From an uncultured Clostridium sp. (GTDB taxonomy: Bacteria; Bacillota; Clostridia; Lachnospirales; Lachnospiraceae): 25,357 nucleotides of DNA. The notes beneath the pieces were generated by a model. It ran no database searches, was not told where the DNA came from, and was given only the letters and a program-made list of their open reading frames with translations. This document shows, in pieces, positions 7,537-14,691 of the stretch (the stretch's first letter is position 1; each line of letters opens with the position of its first letter). The DNA is taken from positions 1 through 25,357 of the forward strand of contig UQFC01000036.1 of the NCBI GenBank assembly GCA_900540335.1, written 5' to 3'. The position numbers and the translations under genes are program-made.

Positions 7537-7728
7537 ATAAAAACAGCGTATTAACCCTCAGAGCTTCCTGATTATATTCTAAAATTTTTAAACTCAATGT
7601 GGAATCAATCCGGCGAACTGCCAAAGACCGTTTTCGCTTAAAGACTTCTTTCTGGAGATGGATTCAGAATATCATATTTTATCTTCTGCCGCAAGCCCTG
7701 AAAAAAATTTTTCAATTTTTTCTGCTTT
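7537..7728. other. Intergenic stretch with nothing recognised
   Basis: AT-rich sequence between the rsgI terminator and the next promoter. No start codon with a ribosome binding site, no strong hairpin and no repeat copy was found in it. Confidence 0.5.
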
Positions 7729-7763
7729 GACCCCGGTTTTCTGTTTTTCCTCCCGTATTCTAT
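7729..7763 (+). promoter_or_regulatory. Putative SigI-type promoter of the secreted RsgI-like gene
   Basis: GACCCCG (7729-7735), 18-nt spacer, CGTATTCTAT (7754-7763). Both boxes are identical to those upstream of sigI and the spacer length is the same, while the spacers themselves differ. The predicted transcript would carry a leader of about 115 nt containing the structured repeat copy 2. Confidence 0.65.
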
Positions 7764-7780
7764 CTTTGAAAACAACAAGA

Positions 7781-7856
7781 AAGGAAAAATTCCTTTTCGC
7801 CGCACGGCGATCCCGGCGGAGCATTTTTATATCACAGGACGCAGTTTCCTGTAACA
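7781..7856 (+). ncRNA. Structured 5' leader, repeat copy 2
   Basis: The leader opens with a short hairpin AAGGAA/TTCCTT (7781-7795), then a sequence homologous to 15-85. Its parts are a stem 7796-7800/7816-7820, a conserved GGCGATCC, and a hairpin whose core ACAGG/CCTGT (7834-7838/7848-7852) encloses the loop ACGCAGTTT. Relative to copy 1, one base pair changes on both sides (T-A to C-G, 64/80 against 7835/7851), others change to G-U or A-U pairs, and two pairs in the lower stem break. It lies between the SigI-type promoter and the ribosome binding site, so a cis-regulatory RNA is possible. It matches no riboswitch class I can name. Confidence 0.45.
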
Positions 7857-7885
7857 ATCCATATTTCTGAAAGGAGATGTTCTTT

Positions 7886-8749
7886 ATGAAAAAAAATTTA
7901 CTTACCAGCATTTTATCAGCTGCCATGGTTTTCTCTCTGGCTGTCTCCATGACCAGCCACGCATCTGCATCTGCGCTTATCAGACAGAATACCGCTGTTT
8001 CTACAGACAAAAATGTCAAAACCGGAACTCTTCTGATCAGTGTCAATCCTGAAATTAAGATGGATTATAACTATAAAGGACGGGTTCTGAAGCTGAAAGG
8101 CATGAACGAAAGCGGACGTGCTGTTGTCCGCAATATGAAAAATTATGAATACGATCCCTGTGAAGAAGTAATCGAGGATCTTATTCGTGAAATTTACGCA
8201 GACGGCTATTTTGATACGCAGAAAAATCATCCTGCAAAAAACCTTCTTATTAAGCTGGAAGCAGGCTCTAAGACTCCCGACAGTCATTTTCTGGACGATG
8301 TGACAGACAGCGCCCGCTATACCCTGAAAGACTGCGGCCTCAAGTCCAGCACCGTTACTGTAAATACCTCTGAACTGGATCATAAAGGACGCATCGGCAT
8401 TCAGAAAGCCCGTGAACTGGCTCTTGCCCATGCCGGTCTGAAAGATGCTGTTTTCAGCGAAGGAGAATACGATCTGGATGACGGCATTTATGAGCTGGAA
8501 TTCACTGCCGGCGGCATCGAATACGAATACGAAGTCAATGCTTTCACCGGAAAAATCACAGCAGCTGACCGGGAACGCAACGATGACTGGGATGCCTGGG
8601 ATGATGACGACCGTTATGACGACGACCATGATGACGACGACCGTTATGACGACGACCGTTATGACGATGACGACCATGATGATCACGATCATGATGACGA
8701 CGACCGTTATGACGATGACGATCATGATGATGACCGCGATGATGATTAA
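7886..8749 (+). CDS. Secreted RsgI-domain/PepSY protein with Asp/His-rich tail
   Basis: A 287-aa exported protein. Order: signal peptide (about 1-28, cleavage near SASA); an RsgI-type extracytoplasmic domain (about 46-155) that aligns with residues 86-185 of the neighbouring RsgI, including SVNPE (Asn54-Pro55) against INPD; a PepSY domain (about 171-226, KARELALAHAG through YEVNAFTGKI); and a tail (232-287) made almost wholly of Asp with His, Arg and Tyr. There is no transmembrane helix after the signal peptide, so it should be released or wall-associated. ATG 7886 is chosen; an ATG nine bases upstream overlaps the AAGGAG site. The promoter is of the same type as that of sigI. It may act as a soluble partner, decoy or ligand collector for RsgI signalling, which is inference. 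Confidence 0.82.
   Translation: MKKNLLTSILSAAMVFSLAVSMTSHASASALIRQNTAVSTDKNVKTGTLLISVNPEIKMDYNYKGRVLKLKGMNESGRAVVRNMKNYEYDPCEEVIEDLIREIYADGYFDTQKNHPAKNLLIKLEAGSKTPDSHFLDDVTDSARYTLKDCGLKSSTVTVNTSELDHKGRIGIQKARELALAHAGLKDAVFSEGEYDLDDGIYELEFTAGGIEYEYEVNAFTGKITAADRERNDDWDAWDDDDRYDDDHDDDDRYDDDRYDDDDHDDHDHDDDDRYDDDDHDDDRDDD
8595..8746 (+). repeat. Asp/His/Arg/Tyr codon repeat
   Basis: Simple in-frame repetition of GAY codons with CAT/CAC, CGT and TAT, giving DDDRY and DDDH units of 4 to 8 residues. Slippage-prone; encodes the acidic, potentially cation-binding tail of the secreted protein. Confidence 0.8.
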
Positions 8750-8972
8750 CACCTGATTCGCGTTATCATAAATTTTTCGGCACACCTTGCTGAGACCTTT
8801 GATTGGAATGTGCCAAAACACATTCTCCCGTTTATGTGCAGCTGCCAACAGCAACTATTTCCCTGCAAAACGCAGCGCACATATCTGCACCGGACGCATT
8901 TACACGGCAGGTTTTCCCCTTCCGTAAGCGTTCGTTCTGCAAAATATTTTCTGTTGCAGACAGCTGTGACAG

Positions 8973-9012
8973 AAAAGGTCTGACAGACATTCCCCCCTGT
9001 CAGACCTTTTTT
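8973..9012. terminator. Bidirectional terminator between the secreted-protein gene and malQ
   Basis: A 14-bp perfect stem (8973-8986 with 8997-9010) with a 10-nt loop, flanked by A-run and T-run, so it can stop transcription from both converging genes. The 220 nt between the secreted-protein stop and this hairpin hold nothing else I recognise. Confidence 0.9.
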
Positions 9013-9023
9013 CTTTCAAAAAA

Positions 9024-10559
9024 CTATGATTCTTCCTTCTCACATCTTCCATACAGCTGCGCCATATCCCGGCACCGCTCAAGAAGCTCCTTTGTCAAAT
9101 CCGTCTCCGTCATGCGCCACCGCCAGTTTTTACCTAACGTAGACGGCTCGTTGATTCTGGCCCAGCCGCCAAGTCCCAGATAATCCTGAACAGGAATCAC
9201 AGCAATCCGCGCCGCGCTCTGAAGCGCCAGACGAATATAGTCCCAGTGAATTTCTCCCTGGGGAGTTCTCTCATTTCCCAGATACCGGACTGCAAATGCT
9301 TTCGCTGCCGGATCCAGGGTTCTGTACCACTCCTGAAGGGTTGTGTTGTCATGGGTTCCTGTATACACCACACAGTTTACCGGATATTTATGAGGCAGAT
9401 AGGCACTGTCTTCCGATTCATCAAAGGCAAACTCCAGCACCTTCATTCCGGGATAACCTGTTTTCTCTACCAGCTTTAACACAGACGGCGTCAAAAATCC
9501 CAGGTCCTCGGCAATGATATCGGGATTTCCGAATTTCTTTTTCAAAACCCGGAACAAATCATATCCCGGTCCCTTTTCCCAATGACCGAATTCTGCCGTT
9601 TGATCTCCCGCCGGAATCGAATAATATTCATCAAATCCCCGGAAATGATCCACCCGGACAACATCATACAGTCCAAAGCTGTATTCCATCCGTTTCATCC
9701 ACCAGCGGTACTTTGTTTTTTTGTGATAATCCCAACGGTACAGCGGATTTCCCCAAAGCTGTCCCGTAGCCGAAAATGCATCGGGAGGACATCCCGCCAC
9801 AGCAGACGGACGCCGTTCTGCGTCAAACTGAAACAGCTCCGGATGAGCCCAGCTGTCTGCCCCGTCAAAGGCCACATAAATGGGGATATCTCCGATAATC
9901 CGGATTCCCCGGCTGTTGGCATACTTCTTCAGCCGCTTCCACTGCTTCTGGAAAACATACTGCAAAAAGGCATAAAACAGAATTTCATTTTGCAGCTTTT
10001 CCCGGTAATGACGGACTGCGCCTTCCTTTCTCAAACGAATATCCTCGTCCCATTCACTCCAGCTTTTTCCGCCGAATTCATTTTTCACCGCCATATAAAA
10101 GCAGTATTCCATTGTCTCTTCAGAAAGCTTTTTCGAAAAAATACGTTCCATCTGATTTTCATCATATCCGGACTGAAACTGACGCTCTCTCCACCGCTCA
10201 AATGCCCTGCGCAGTACAGGGAAACGGTTCCGGTACAGCTTCTCATAATCAATATCTCTGGGATTGTCCCCGAAATCCGCCTGGTCACATTCCTCTCTGG
10301 TCAGAAGCCCCTTTTGAATCAGCTCCTCCAGATCAATCAGATAGGGATTGCCTGCAAAGGCGCTGAAGGACTGGTAGGGAGAATCCCCGTATCCGGTAGG
10401 TCCCAGCGGCAGAATCTGCCAGTATTGCTGCCCCGCCTCCTTCAGCTGATCCACAAAATGATAGGCCTCTCTGGAAAAGCATCCAATCCCGTACCTTGAC
10501 GGAAGAGCGCTGACCGGCAGAAGCATTCCGCATTCCCGTTTTATCCTGTTCTTTTTCAT
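9024..10559 (-). CDS. malQ: 4-alpha-glucanotransferase (amylomaltase)
   Basis: A 511-aa GH77 enzyme that transfers alpha-1,4-glucan segments between maltodextrins in the cytoplasm. The family landmarks are all present: LPVSALPSRYGIG near the N-terminus, GDSPYQSFSAFAGN (58-71), Asp304 nucleophile (RVDHFRGF), Glu351 acid/base (AEDLG) and Asp404 (THDN). Length fits the ~500-aa bacterial enzyme. ATG 10559 is chosen because AGGAGGAGG ends 6 nt upstream; longer readings have no ribosome binding site. It supplies a maltodextrin function that pairs metabolically with the glgC-glgD genes elsewhere in the window. Upstream on the same strand is the MATE gene, from which it is now separated by a transposed element that may alter its expression. 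Confidence 0.96.
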   Translation of the reverse strand: MKKNRIKRECGMLLPVSALPSRYGIGCFSREAYHFVDQLKEAGQQYWQILPLGPTGYGDSPYQSFSAFAGNPYLIDLEELIQKGLLTREECDQADFGDNPRDIDYEKLYRNRFPVLRRAFERWRERQFQSGYDENQMERIFSKKLSEETMEYCFYMAVKNEFGGKSWSEWDEDIRLRKEGAVRHYREKLQNEILFYAFLQYVFQKQWKRLKKYANSRGIRIIGDIPIYVAFDGADSWAHPELFQFDAERRPSAVAGCPPDAFSATGQLWGNPLYRWDYHKKTKYRWWMKRMEYSFGLYDVVRVDHFRGFDEYYSIPAGDQTAEFGHWEKGPGYDLFRVLKKKFGNPDIIAEDLGFLTPSVLKLVEKTGYPGMKVLEFAFDESEDSAYLPHKYPVNCVVYTGTHDNTTLQEWYRTLDPAAKAFAVRYLGNERTPQGEIHWDYIRLALQSAARIAVIPVQDYLGLGGWARINEPSTLGKNWRWRMTETDLTKELLERCRDMAQLYGRCEKEES

Positions 10560-10584
10560 ATTCATCCTCCTCCTGAAAATTGCC

Positions 10585-10751
10585 CTTAAATTGTAACAGT
10601 TCAGCCTTGCATCTTCTTGCCCGCTCACAGCGGACAAGAAACTTTAGGCGTCCGCCTTATGTGGATTCAGTCAGAAAAATTCTTATGAAAGCAAACTTTC
10701 AACGAGTTTTTCTGACTGAATCCCCGCAAGGCTGAACTGTTACCTTAAATT
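10585..10751. mobile_element. IS66-like MITE (151 bp) with 8-bp target duplication
   Basis: The element spans 10593-10743. Its 18-bp terminal inverted repeats are perfect (10593-10610 and 10726-10743) and begin GTAA. They are flanked immediately by an 8-bp direct repeat CTTAAATT (10585-10592 and 10744-10751). Inside are a second perfect 17-bp inverted repeat (10663-10679/10707-10723), a small hairpin (10687-10700) and a further hairpin (10614-10640). It has no coding capacity. Terminal repeats starting GTAA with 8-bp duplications are the known signature of the IS66 family, so it was probably mobilised in trans by such a transposase. One copy of the duplication contains the stop codon of the MATE gene. 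Confidence 0.85.
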
Positions 10752-12067
10752 CTTTTCGCCCGCTTTTCAAATCCGCGGAATCTCCACAGAAATACAGCCA
10801 TACGGAAAATCCAGTCAATAAACATTCCACACCAGACTCCCATAATTCCAAACCCGAAACCGCGCACAAACAAATATGCAAAACCGATCCGGAATACCCA
10901 CATGGAAAATACAGACACCATCATTGTAAACCTTGCGTCCATACCGGCCCGCAGTGTGTTAGGCAGCGCAAAAGCCGGCGGCCACACTGTCATTGCAAAA
11001 CTGTGAATCAGTATCAGCTCCTCAGCCATGCCCGCCGCCTCCGGGGACAGGTGATAAAAGCCCACAATCGCCCCGCGGCCCAGAGCCATTGCCGTACACA
11101 CAACCAGAAGAATACTGTAATTTACAGCCAGAAGCTTTTTTGTATAGGTTTTTGCCTGTTTTACCTCGCCGGCGCCCACACACTGTCCTACAATGGTAAT
11201 CAACCCCAGCCCCAGGGCATTTCCGGCAAGATACTGAAGTGTCACCAGATTATTTGCCACTGCGAAGCCTGCAATAGAAGCCGTTCCCAGGGTGGAAACA
11301 AGACTCTGCAGCATCAGTTTTCCAAACTGAAACATTCCGTTTTCCAGACCGCTGGGAATTCCCACAGTCAGAATTCTTCGAATCATATCTTTTTCCGGAC
11401 GCAGCTGGGAAATACCGGTAATGCGAATCACATTGTCCGGATGGCGCACCAGAATCATCATCAAAACTGCCGCTGTCATTCTGGAAATCAGAGTGGGAAT
11501 GGCAACACCCTCCACGCCCATATGAAGACCATAAATGCAGACCGCATTTCCTGCAACATTCAGCCCGTTCATAATCATGGATGCCATCATGGACACCCTG
11601 GAATTTCCCATGGAACGAAACAGTGCCGCGCAGGAATTATACAAAGCCAGAAACGGATAAGACAGAGCCGTAAGCCAGAAATATGTGGCTGCATTATCCA
11701 TAACCGCCGCCTCTGCCTGACCGAATATCAGATGAAGCAGACGCCTGTTTCCCACCAGCGCCACCGCTGTAAAAAGCAGTGAAACACCTGCCGTAATCAG
11801 CACCAGCTGTCCCGCTGCCCGGCATGCCATGTCCGACCTGTGCTTTCCAATATACTGGGAACATACTACAGCGCCTCCCGTTGCCAGCGCTGCCAGCAGC
11901 TGAATGATCAGCAGACTGACTGAATCCACCAGTGCAACGCCGGATACCGCCGCCTCACCTACAGCTGCCACCATCATAACATCTACCATTCCGACTAATA
12001 CTGCCAGAATCTGTTCTACAATCAACGGCCCCAGAAGCCGAAACAGATCTTTTCTGGAAAAAATCAT
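10745..12067 (-). CDS. MATE-family multidrug/cation antiporter
   Basis: A 440-aa polytopic membrane protein with about twelve hydrophobic helices in two homologous halves, as expected for MATE exporters that expel drugs or metabolites in exchange for Na+ or H+. Recognisable parts are the N-terminal LLGPLIVEQILAVLVGMVDVMMV, the inter-helix GNSRVSMMASMIMNGLN, and the second-half IPSGLENGMFQFGKLM with NTLRAGMDARF. Length is typical. Start: ATG 12067 with GAGGTG upstream; 21 further in-frame codons upstream lack a ribosome binding site. The stop codon TAA lies within the target duplication of the MITE. Before that insertion malQ would have started about 26 nt downstream. The substrate cannot be told from sequence. 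Confidence 0.92.
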   Translation of the reverse strand: MIFSRKDLFRLLGPLIVEQILAVLVGMVDVMMVAAVGEAAVSGVALVDSVSLLIIQLLAALATGGAVVCSQYIGKHRSDMACRAAGQLVLITAGVSLLFTAVALVGNRRLLHLIFGQAEAAVMDNAATYFWLTALSYPFLALYNSCAALFRSMGNSRVSMMASMIMNGLNVAGNAVCIYGLHMGVEGVAIPTLISRMTAAVLMMILVRHPDNVIRITGISQLRPEKDMIRRILTVGIPSGLENGMFQFGKLMLQSLVSTLGTASIAGFAVANNLVTLQYLAGNALGLGLITIVGQCVGAGEVKQAKTYTKKLLAVNYSILLVVCTAMALGRGAIVGFYHLSPEAAGMAEELILIHSFAMTVWPPAFALPNTLRAGMDARFTMMVSVFSMWVFRIGFAYLFVRGFGFGIMGVWCGMFIDWIFRMAVFLWRFRGFEKRAKRI

Positions 12068-12136
12068 TCTATGCACCTCGAAAATTGTAATCGATCTGTC
12101 ATACATCTTCCTGTCCGATTTCAGGGACAAAAAGCC

Positions 12137-12165
12137 TTTTCAAAACCTCCTCAATCGGGTATACT
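12137..12165 (+). promoter_or_regulatory. Candidate promoter of the 75-aa protein gene
   Basis: TTTTCA (12137-12142), 17 nt, TATACT (12160-12165), 34 nt upstream of the GTG start. It lies in the divergent region shared with the MATE gene, for which I could not find a convincing promoter. Confidence 0.4.
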
Positions 12166-12199
12166 ACAACCGTCAACACCAGAAAAGGAGGTATTTTTC

Positions 12200-12427
12200 G
12201 TGAATCCAATGAAGCTTCTTCAACTGAAATCAGCCTGGGAGCGGGTAAAAGCCAACCATCCCAAATTCCCGAAATATCTGTCTGCTGTCCGTCAGAAGGC
12301 AATCCGGGAAGGCACTGTAATCGAATTTAAAGTAACCACTCCCGAAGGCGAAGAGCTCTCTGCCAATCTCCGTCTGAAGGAAGACGACATTGCCCTGTTT
12401 CAGGAAATGACTGATCTGTTTCAATAA
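12200..12427 (+). CDS. Small conserved-looking protein of unknown function
   Basis: A 75-aa soluble protein that I cannot name. It is Lys/Glu-rich, with an N-terminal helix (LLQLKSAWERVKANHPKFPKYLSAV) and a C-terminal beta-like segment (GTVIEFKVTTPEGEELSANLRLK) followed by a short helix. GTG 12200 is chosen because AAGGAGG lies 8 nt upstream; the ATG three codons later is too far from that site. It stands alone, divergent from the MATE gene and convergent with the zinc-ribbon gene, whose stop is only 6 nt away. Confidence 0.7.
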   Translation: MNPMKLLQLKSAWERVKANHPKFPKYLSAVRQKAIREGTVIEFKVTTPEGEELSANLRLKEDDIALFQEMTDLFQ

Positions 12428-12433
12428 CCTTTT

Positions 12434-12805
12434 TTAAAGCTCCCTGCCGCATTTTGGACAGAACTGATAATCCTCTTCTGTCTCAAATCCGCAGGAAGCG
12501 CAGCGTTTTTTCCCGCCCGGAAGCATTGCCGGACTTTCCGGAATGATGTTTTCCGGAAGAGAGGTCACCTCTCCCCTCTGAATTTTTCTTCCCAGCTCTC
12601 CATCCAGCTCTGCTGAGGCATTACAGCAGGTGGTACGCACATAATAGCGGCGCCCCCATTTTAACACGGGAATAAAAAACAGACTCAGATACGAGTATAC
12701 CATATACACTTCCAAGTGTCCGTAACGTCCGCAGTTTCCGCAGACAATCAGCTGATCAAAATTCAGCTTTTTCTGTCCCTGACTGACACCCATAATAAAA
12801 AACAC
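12434..12805 (-). CDS. Zinc-ribbon protein with two Cys clusters
   Basis: A 123-aa protein with an N-terminal cluster (Cys22, Cys25, Cys60, Cys61) bracketing a hydrophobic stretch (about 32-55, including FFIPVLKWGRRYYV), and a C-terminal zinc ribbon (Cys102, Cys105, Cys116, Cys119). The MFFIMG start and this layout resemble a family of uncharacterised zinc-ribbon proteins common in Clostridia. The GTG at 12805 is chosen because a weak AAGGG site lies about 9 nt upstream; a TTG further out would overlap the preceding gene. It closes a three-gene minus-strand run (CapA-like, 114-aa protein, this gene) and is probably cotranscribed. Its role is not known. Confidence 0.72.
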   Translation of the reverse strand: MFFIMGVSQGQKKLNFDQLIVCGNCGRYGHLEVYMVYSYLSLFFIPVLKWGRRYYVRTTCCNASAELDGELGRKIQRGEVTSLPENIIPESPAMLPGGKKRCASCGFETEEDYQFCPKCGREL

Positions 12806-12830
12806 GGCAGTTTCCCTTCTTTCGTTTCTT

Positions 12831-13175
12831 TTATCCCAAAACAATCAGACGCGCTACAGCAACCGGATCGTCCTCCGGAAATGCCTGGAGGCACACCATA
12901 ATATCCTGAACGGTTTTCTTCTCCATACCAAGAACGCCTGCAATCTGCTCTGCTGTATTTCCCTGACCGGAAAGAGCTGTCACCTGACGCACCAGCTCTG
13001 CCATTTCTTCCAGTCGGGCGCCTGTTTCAGCCGCTGTAAAAAGCTCCGGTTCCTTCTCCGGCTTTTCAGAGTTCTCCTCAAGAAAATCTTCAAGCTTCAG
13101 TTTTTTTCCTTCCTCCTGACTGTAATAATCCTCCGAAAGCTCCCAGTCCCCGGCAGTATCTGTCATTTTTTCCAT
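12831..13175 (-). CDS. Unknown 114-aa protein with helix-turn-helix-like C-terminus
   Basis: An acidic N-terminal half (1-60, rich in Glu, Asp and Lys, probably disordered) is followed by a helical C-terminal half. That half contains a turn NTAEQIAGVLGMEKKTVQDIM (about 73-93) that looks like a helix-turn-helix. Start: ATG with AAGGAAG upstream. It lies 51 nt after the CapA-like gene and 25 nt before the zinc-ribbon start, in an apparent operon. No family is recognised; DNA binding is only a guess from the pattern. Confidence 0.65.
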   Translation of the reverse strand: MEKMTDTAGDWELSEDYYSQEEGKKLKLEDFLEENSEKPEKEPELFTAAETGARLEEMAELVRQVTALSGQGNTAEQIAGVLGMEKKTVQDIMVCLQAFPEDDPVAVARLIVLG

Positions 13176-13226
13176 TTACTTTTCTTCCTTTTCTCTGTCT
13201 CTTTTTTTATAATTTCCACCGGACTT

Positions 13227-14495
13227 CTACTCTGCAGCCCTTATTTCTCCCGCCTCATTTATCTGCGCATGAAGAGAAAGCCCCTGCAGCTCCTGATAAA
13301 ATGCAGCTGTCTTTTCCGGATCCTTATCCGCCTGTGTATACCCTGCTGCAGATTTGCATGGTACAGCCGTCAGCTTCACACCATCTGCTCCCAGAGATGC
13401 CTGAAGCAGCATAGTTCTTGGAATACTGCTTCCAAAAACAAAATTTCCAAGGCTGTATACAATCGGTTTTCCCTGATAATATTCAATTCCCTGCAGCACA
13501 TGAGGATGGCTTCCGATTACCAGATCCGCACCGGCATCAATGTACTGACGCCCCATAGTCTGCTGGTATTCCTCCGGTGTAACCGCCTTTTCCTTTCCCC
13601 AGTGTACATAAACCACCACATAATCGCAGACCTGTTTTGCCGCTGCAATATCCTTTAAAAGCATTCCCGGATCGTATGTAATGGCAACTCCCGGCTTCTC
13701 TTCTCCTGCCGTCCAGTCATATACGGGAATCACCCGGGAGGAGCCCAGAAATCCTATGGTTTTTCCTTTTATCTCCACGGTTTCCAGCTGCCTTGCCCTG
13801 GCCATATTTTTACCGGCTCCAACATAACGGATTCCTGCCTCGTCCAGAGTTTTGCAGGTATCCAGAAGCGCATCTGTTCCAAAATCCAGGCTGTGATTAT
13901 TAGCCAGAGTCACTATATCAATGCCCATCTCCTGCATCAAATGGACTCTGGAAGGAGGAAGACGAAAGGTAAACTGCTTGTCCTCTGCCGCCGTTCCCCT
14001 GTCACTGAAGGGAAATTCCTGATTCACCATAAAATAATCGGAAGCCTGAATCACCTGGCGAAGCTCCTCATCTAAAACTCCGGCAATACCGCCTGCTGTA
14101 TCATAGGCATTCAGCACATGGCTGGAAAGAAATACGTCTCCGGCAAAAAGCAGATTGATTTCCTCCTCAGGCACAGATTCCTCCGCCGAACTCTCCGCTT
14201 CTGCCTCTCCGTCACTTTCCCCGGCCTCCTCTGCTCCGACAATCACAACAGGACTGTTCTCCTCTGTTTTCTGCTGTTGTTCTAAGCCGTCTTCCGCAAT
14301 GTCCTGCCCGGAATGTTCCGGAGGCAAAGCCTGTCCTGACACAGACTGATTCTCAGTCCCTGCAGCCGCCTGCAAAATCCGCTCCGGCTCTGCGTTTCCG
14401 TGAAGCAGCCAGAAAAGCAGCCCCAGAAAAAGTGCAAGCATTACCACAAGAACGGCTGCAAGAATCGAAAAACCACCTCGTCTTTTTCTGTTCAT
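13227..14495 (-). CDS. CapA/PgsA-family membrane-anchored metallophosphoesterase
   Basis: A 422-aa protein with an N-terminal anchor (9-32), a Ser/Glu-rich linker (about 40-110) and a CapA (PGA_cap) calcineurin-like domain (about 112-390). Metal-site motifs are visible: GDVFLS (Asp120), NQEFPF (Asn158, Glu160), ANNHSLDFG (Asn200, His201), HWG (His298) and GSHPHVLQG (His330, His332). The active site should face outward. In Bacillus CapA/PgsA takes part in poly-gamma-glutamate export or anchoring, but no capB or capC is nearby, so this is better seen as one of the many stand-alone CapA-like wall or polymer phosphatases. Start: ATG with GAAAGGA upstream. It is the first gene of a three-gene minus-strand unit. 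Confidence 0.85.
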   Translation of the reverse strand: MNRKRRGGFSILAAVLVVMLALFLGLLFWLLHGNAEPERILQAAAGTENQSVSGQALPPEHSGQDIAEDGLEQQQKTEENSPVVIVGAEEAGESDGEAEAESSAEESVPEEEINLLFAGDVFLSSHVLNAYDTAGGIAGVLDEELRQVIQASDYFMVNQEFPFSDRGTAAEDKQFTFRLPPSRVHLMQEMGIDIVTLANNHSLDFGTDALLDTCKTLDEAGIRYVGAGKNMARARQLETVEIKGKTIGFLGSSRVIPVYDWTAGEEKPGVAITYDPGMLLKDIAAAKQVCDYVVVYVHWGKEKAVTPEEYQQTMGRQYIDAGADLVIGSHPHVLQGIEYYQGKPIVYSLGNFVFGSSIPRTMLLQASLGADGVKLTAVPCKSAAGYTQADKDPEKTAAFYQELQGLSLHAQINEAGEIRAAE

Positions 14496-14691
14496 AATTA
14501 CAATCCTTTCATTTTACATTTCTGATGACATTGTATATCCGAAAACCGTCCCTTGTCAATCTCGGCATCGTCTCCATGGAAGGCGTTTTCCATCGGTTGA
14601 TTACCTCCGGCAAATGGAAAAGCGAAAGTACCGGTAACGTTTCTTTTATCTCCGCATATGATTTTAGTAACTTCATTTGAAAGGCTTTTTT

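Noticed and set aside
7786..7856. c-di-GMP-I, guanidine or fluoride riboswitch
   Set aside because: GGACGC and GGCGATCC fragments recall parts of known classes, but the order, loops and pairing do not fit any consensus I know.
7916..8854. 312-codon open frame on the minus strand opposite the secreted protein gene
   Set aside because: It is a shadow of the Asp-rich repeat (Val/Ile-rich translation) and conflicts with a well-supported signal-peptide protein on the plus strand.
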